A stretch of 14,096 bases of DNA. Origin: an uncultured Eubacteriales bacterium (GTDB taxonomy: Bacteria; Bacillota; Clostridia; Oscillospirales; Acutalibacteraceae). Position numbers and translations under genes: made by a program. The DNA lies in NCBI GenBank assembly GCA_934408795.1, contig CAKRVQ010000011.1:1-14096 (forward strand), read 5' to 3'. Shown here piece by piece: positions 13,762 to 14,096 of the stretch (positions within the stretch are counted from its first letter, which is position 1; each line of letters opens with the position of its first letter). The notes under the pieces are model-generated. The model saw only the letters and a program-made list of their open reading frames with translations. It was not told where the DNA came from and did not search any database.

Positions 13762-13944
13762 TCAGTCTTCGACCTTAACGACTTCCCGTCCGTTATAGTA
13801 TCCGCAGGCGGCACAAAGTCTGTGAGGCCTTTTGTACTCACCGCAGCGAGGGCATCTTACCAATGCAGGTGCTTCCAGCTTCCACACATTTGAACGCCTT
13901 TTGTTCTTTCTTGCTTTTGATGTTTTTCTCTTCGGTACTGCCAT
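13762..13944 (-). CDS. rpmF: 50S ribosomal protein L32
   Basis: 60 residues, the normal L32 length. It begins [19 protein letters not shown], the hallmark N-terminus, and carries a zinc-ribbon of the C-x2-C...C-x2-C type ([18 protein letters not shown], about residues 31-48). Keeping all four Cys marks the zinc-binding form of L32. A very strong AAGGAGG ribosome binding site precedes ATG 13944. It follows the DUF177 gene by 25 nt and is closed by the terminator at 13713-13750. This pairing is standard in bacteria. The plsX/fab genes often found next are absent. Confidence 0.98.
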   Translation of the reverse strand: MAVPKRKTSKARKNKRRSNVWKLEAPALVRCPRCGEYKRPHRLCAACGYYNGREVVKVED

Positions 13945-13969
13945 CTCTGAGCACCTCCTTAATTGTTAT

Positions 13970-14096
13970 CTATCGGTCTTTCAAAAGATCTCCCAATTTC
14001 CGAAAGCGCGGGTCTGCAATTTCTTTTTTGCAATCACAGTCGCCCTCATTGAGATCCTTTCCGCATTTTTGACAAACCCCTTTACAGTCTTCGCTG
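13970..14096 (-). CDS. DUF177 (YceD-like) protein, C-terminal end only
   Basis: The last 41 codons are visible and end at TAG 13970-13972; the rest lies beyond the right edge. The frame reads SEDCKGVCQKCGKDLNEGDC, then DCKKEIADPRFRKLGDLLKD and a final Arg. This is the typical C-terminus of DUF177/YceD proteins: a Cys cluster of the form C-x3-C-x2-C-x8-C-x-C followed by an Asp-Pro-Arg and a Leu/Lys-rich helix. Members are involved in 23S rRNA accumulation in some bacteria and chloroplasts, and the gene is almost always directly upstream of rpmF, as here. Confidence 0.87.
   Translation of the reverse strand, partial: SEDCKGVCQKCGKDLNEGDCDCKKEIADPRFRKLGDLLKDR

Overview
The window is a compact, entirely leftward-transcribed piece of a bacterial chromosome. 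The gene content points to Bacillota, class Clostridia: a DUF177-rpmF pair, the DUF512-der-plsY-gpsA run, an NfnAB-type electron-bifurcating transhydrogenase typical of anaerobic fermenters, and a feoA-feoA-feoB cluster followed by a small FeoB-associated membrane protein. Base composition of the genes is balanced rather than AT-rich, which would fit an Oscillospiraceae/Ruminococcaceae-like gut anaerobe. That finer placement is inference only.

From right to left, in the direction of transcription. (1) 14096-13762: the 3' end of a DUF177 (YceD-like) gene and rpmF (ribosomal protein L32), closed by a strong intrinsic terminator at 13713-13750. (2) 13651-8642: a tight probable operon of a PDZ/radical-SAM/DUF512 protein, the ribosome-assembly GTPase Der, the phospholipid-synthesis pair PlsY and GpsA, and a ComEA-like helix-hairpin-helix membrane protein. 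Gaps are 12, 8 and 15 nt and then essentially zero. (3) 8619-3644: a likely promoter, a UvrD/PcrA-type helicase with an unusual Gly/Tyr/Arg/Ser-rich tail, nfnA and nfnB, and an intrinsic terminator. (4) 3643-3180: a gene-free, very GC-rich stretch holding a degenerate array of about 50-bp units with strong hairpins, plus two further long hairpins. (5) 3172-1: a textbook sigma-A promoter with a palindromic operator on its start site, two small FeoA proteins, a second copy of the operator just ahead of feoB, feoB, and the start of a FeoB-associated membrane protein cut by the window edge.

Most of the window is core metabolism and ferrous iron uptake. PlsY and GpsA supply and acylate glycerol-3-phosphate. 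NfnAB couples NADH and reduced ferredoxin to NADPH formation. The Feo proteins import Fe(II), which would feed the many Fe-S proteins of an anaerobe, including NfnAB and the radical-SAM protein here. I see no phage, transposase, CRISPR array, tRNA or rRNA.

The parts most worth a second look are the hairpin-repeat region at 3261-3622, the paired GTTAG-N6-CTAAC operators in the feo cluster, the acidic inserted loop in FeoB, and the repeat-built disordered segments of the helicase and the neighbouring ComEA-like protein.
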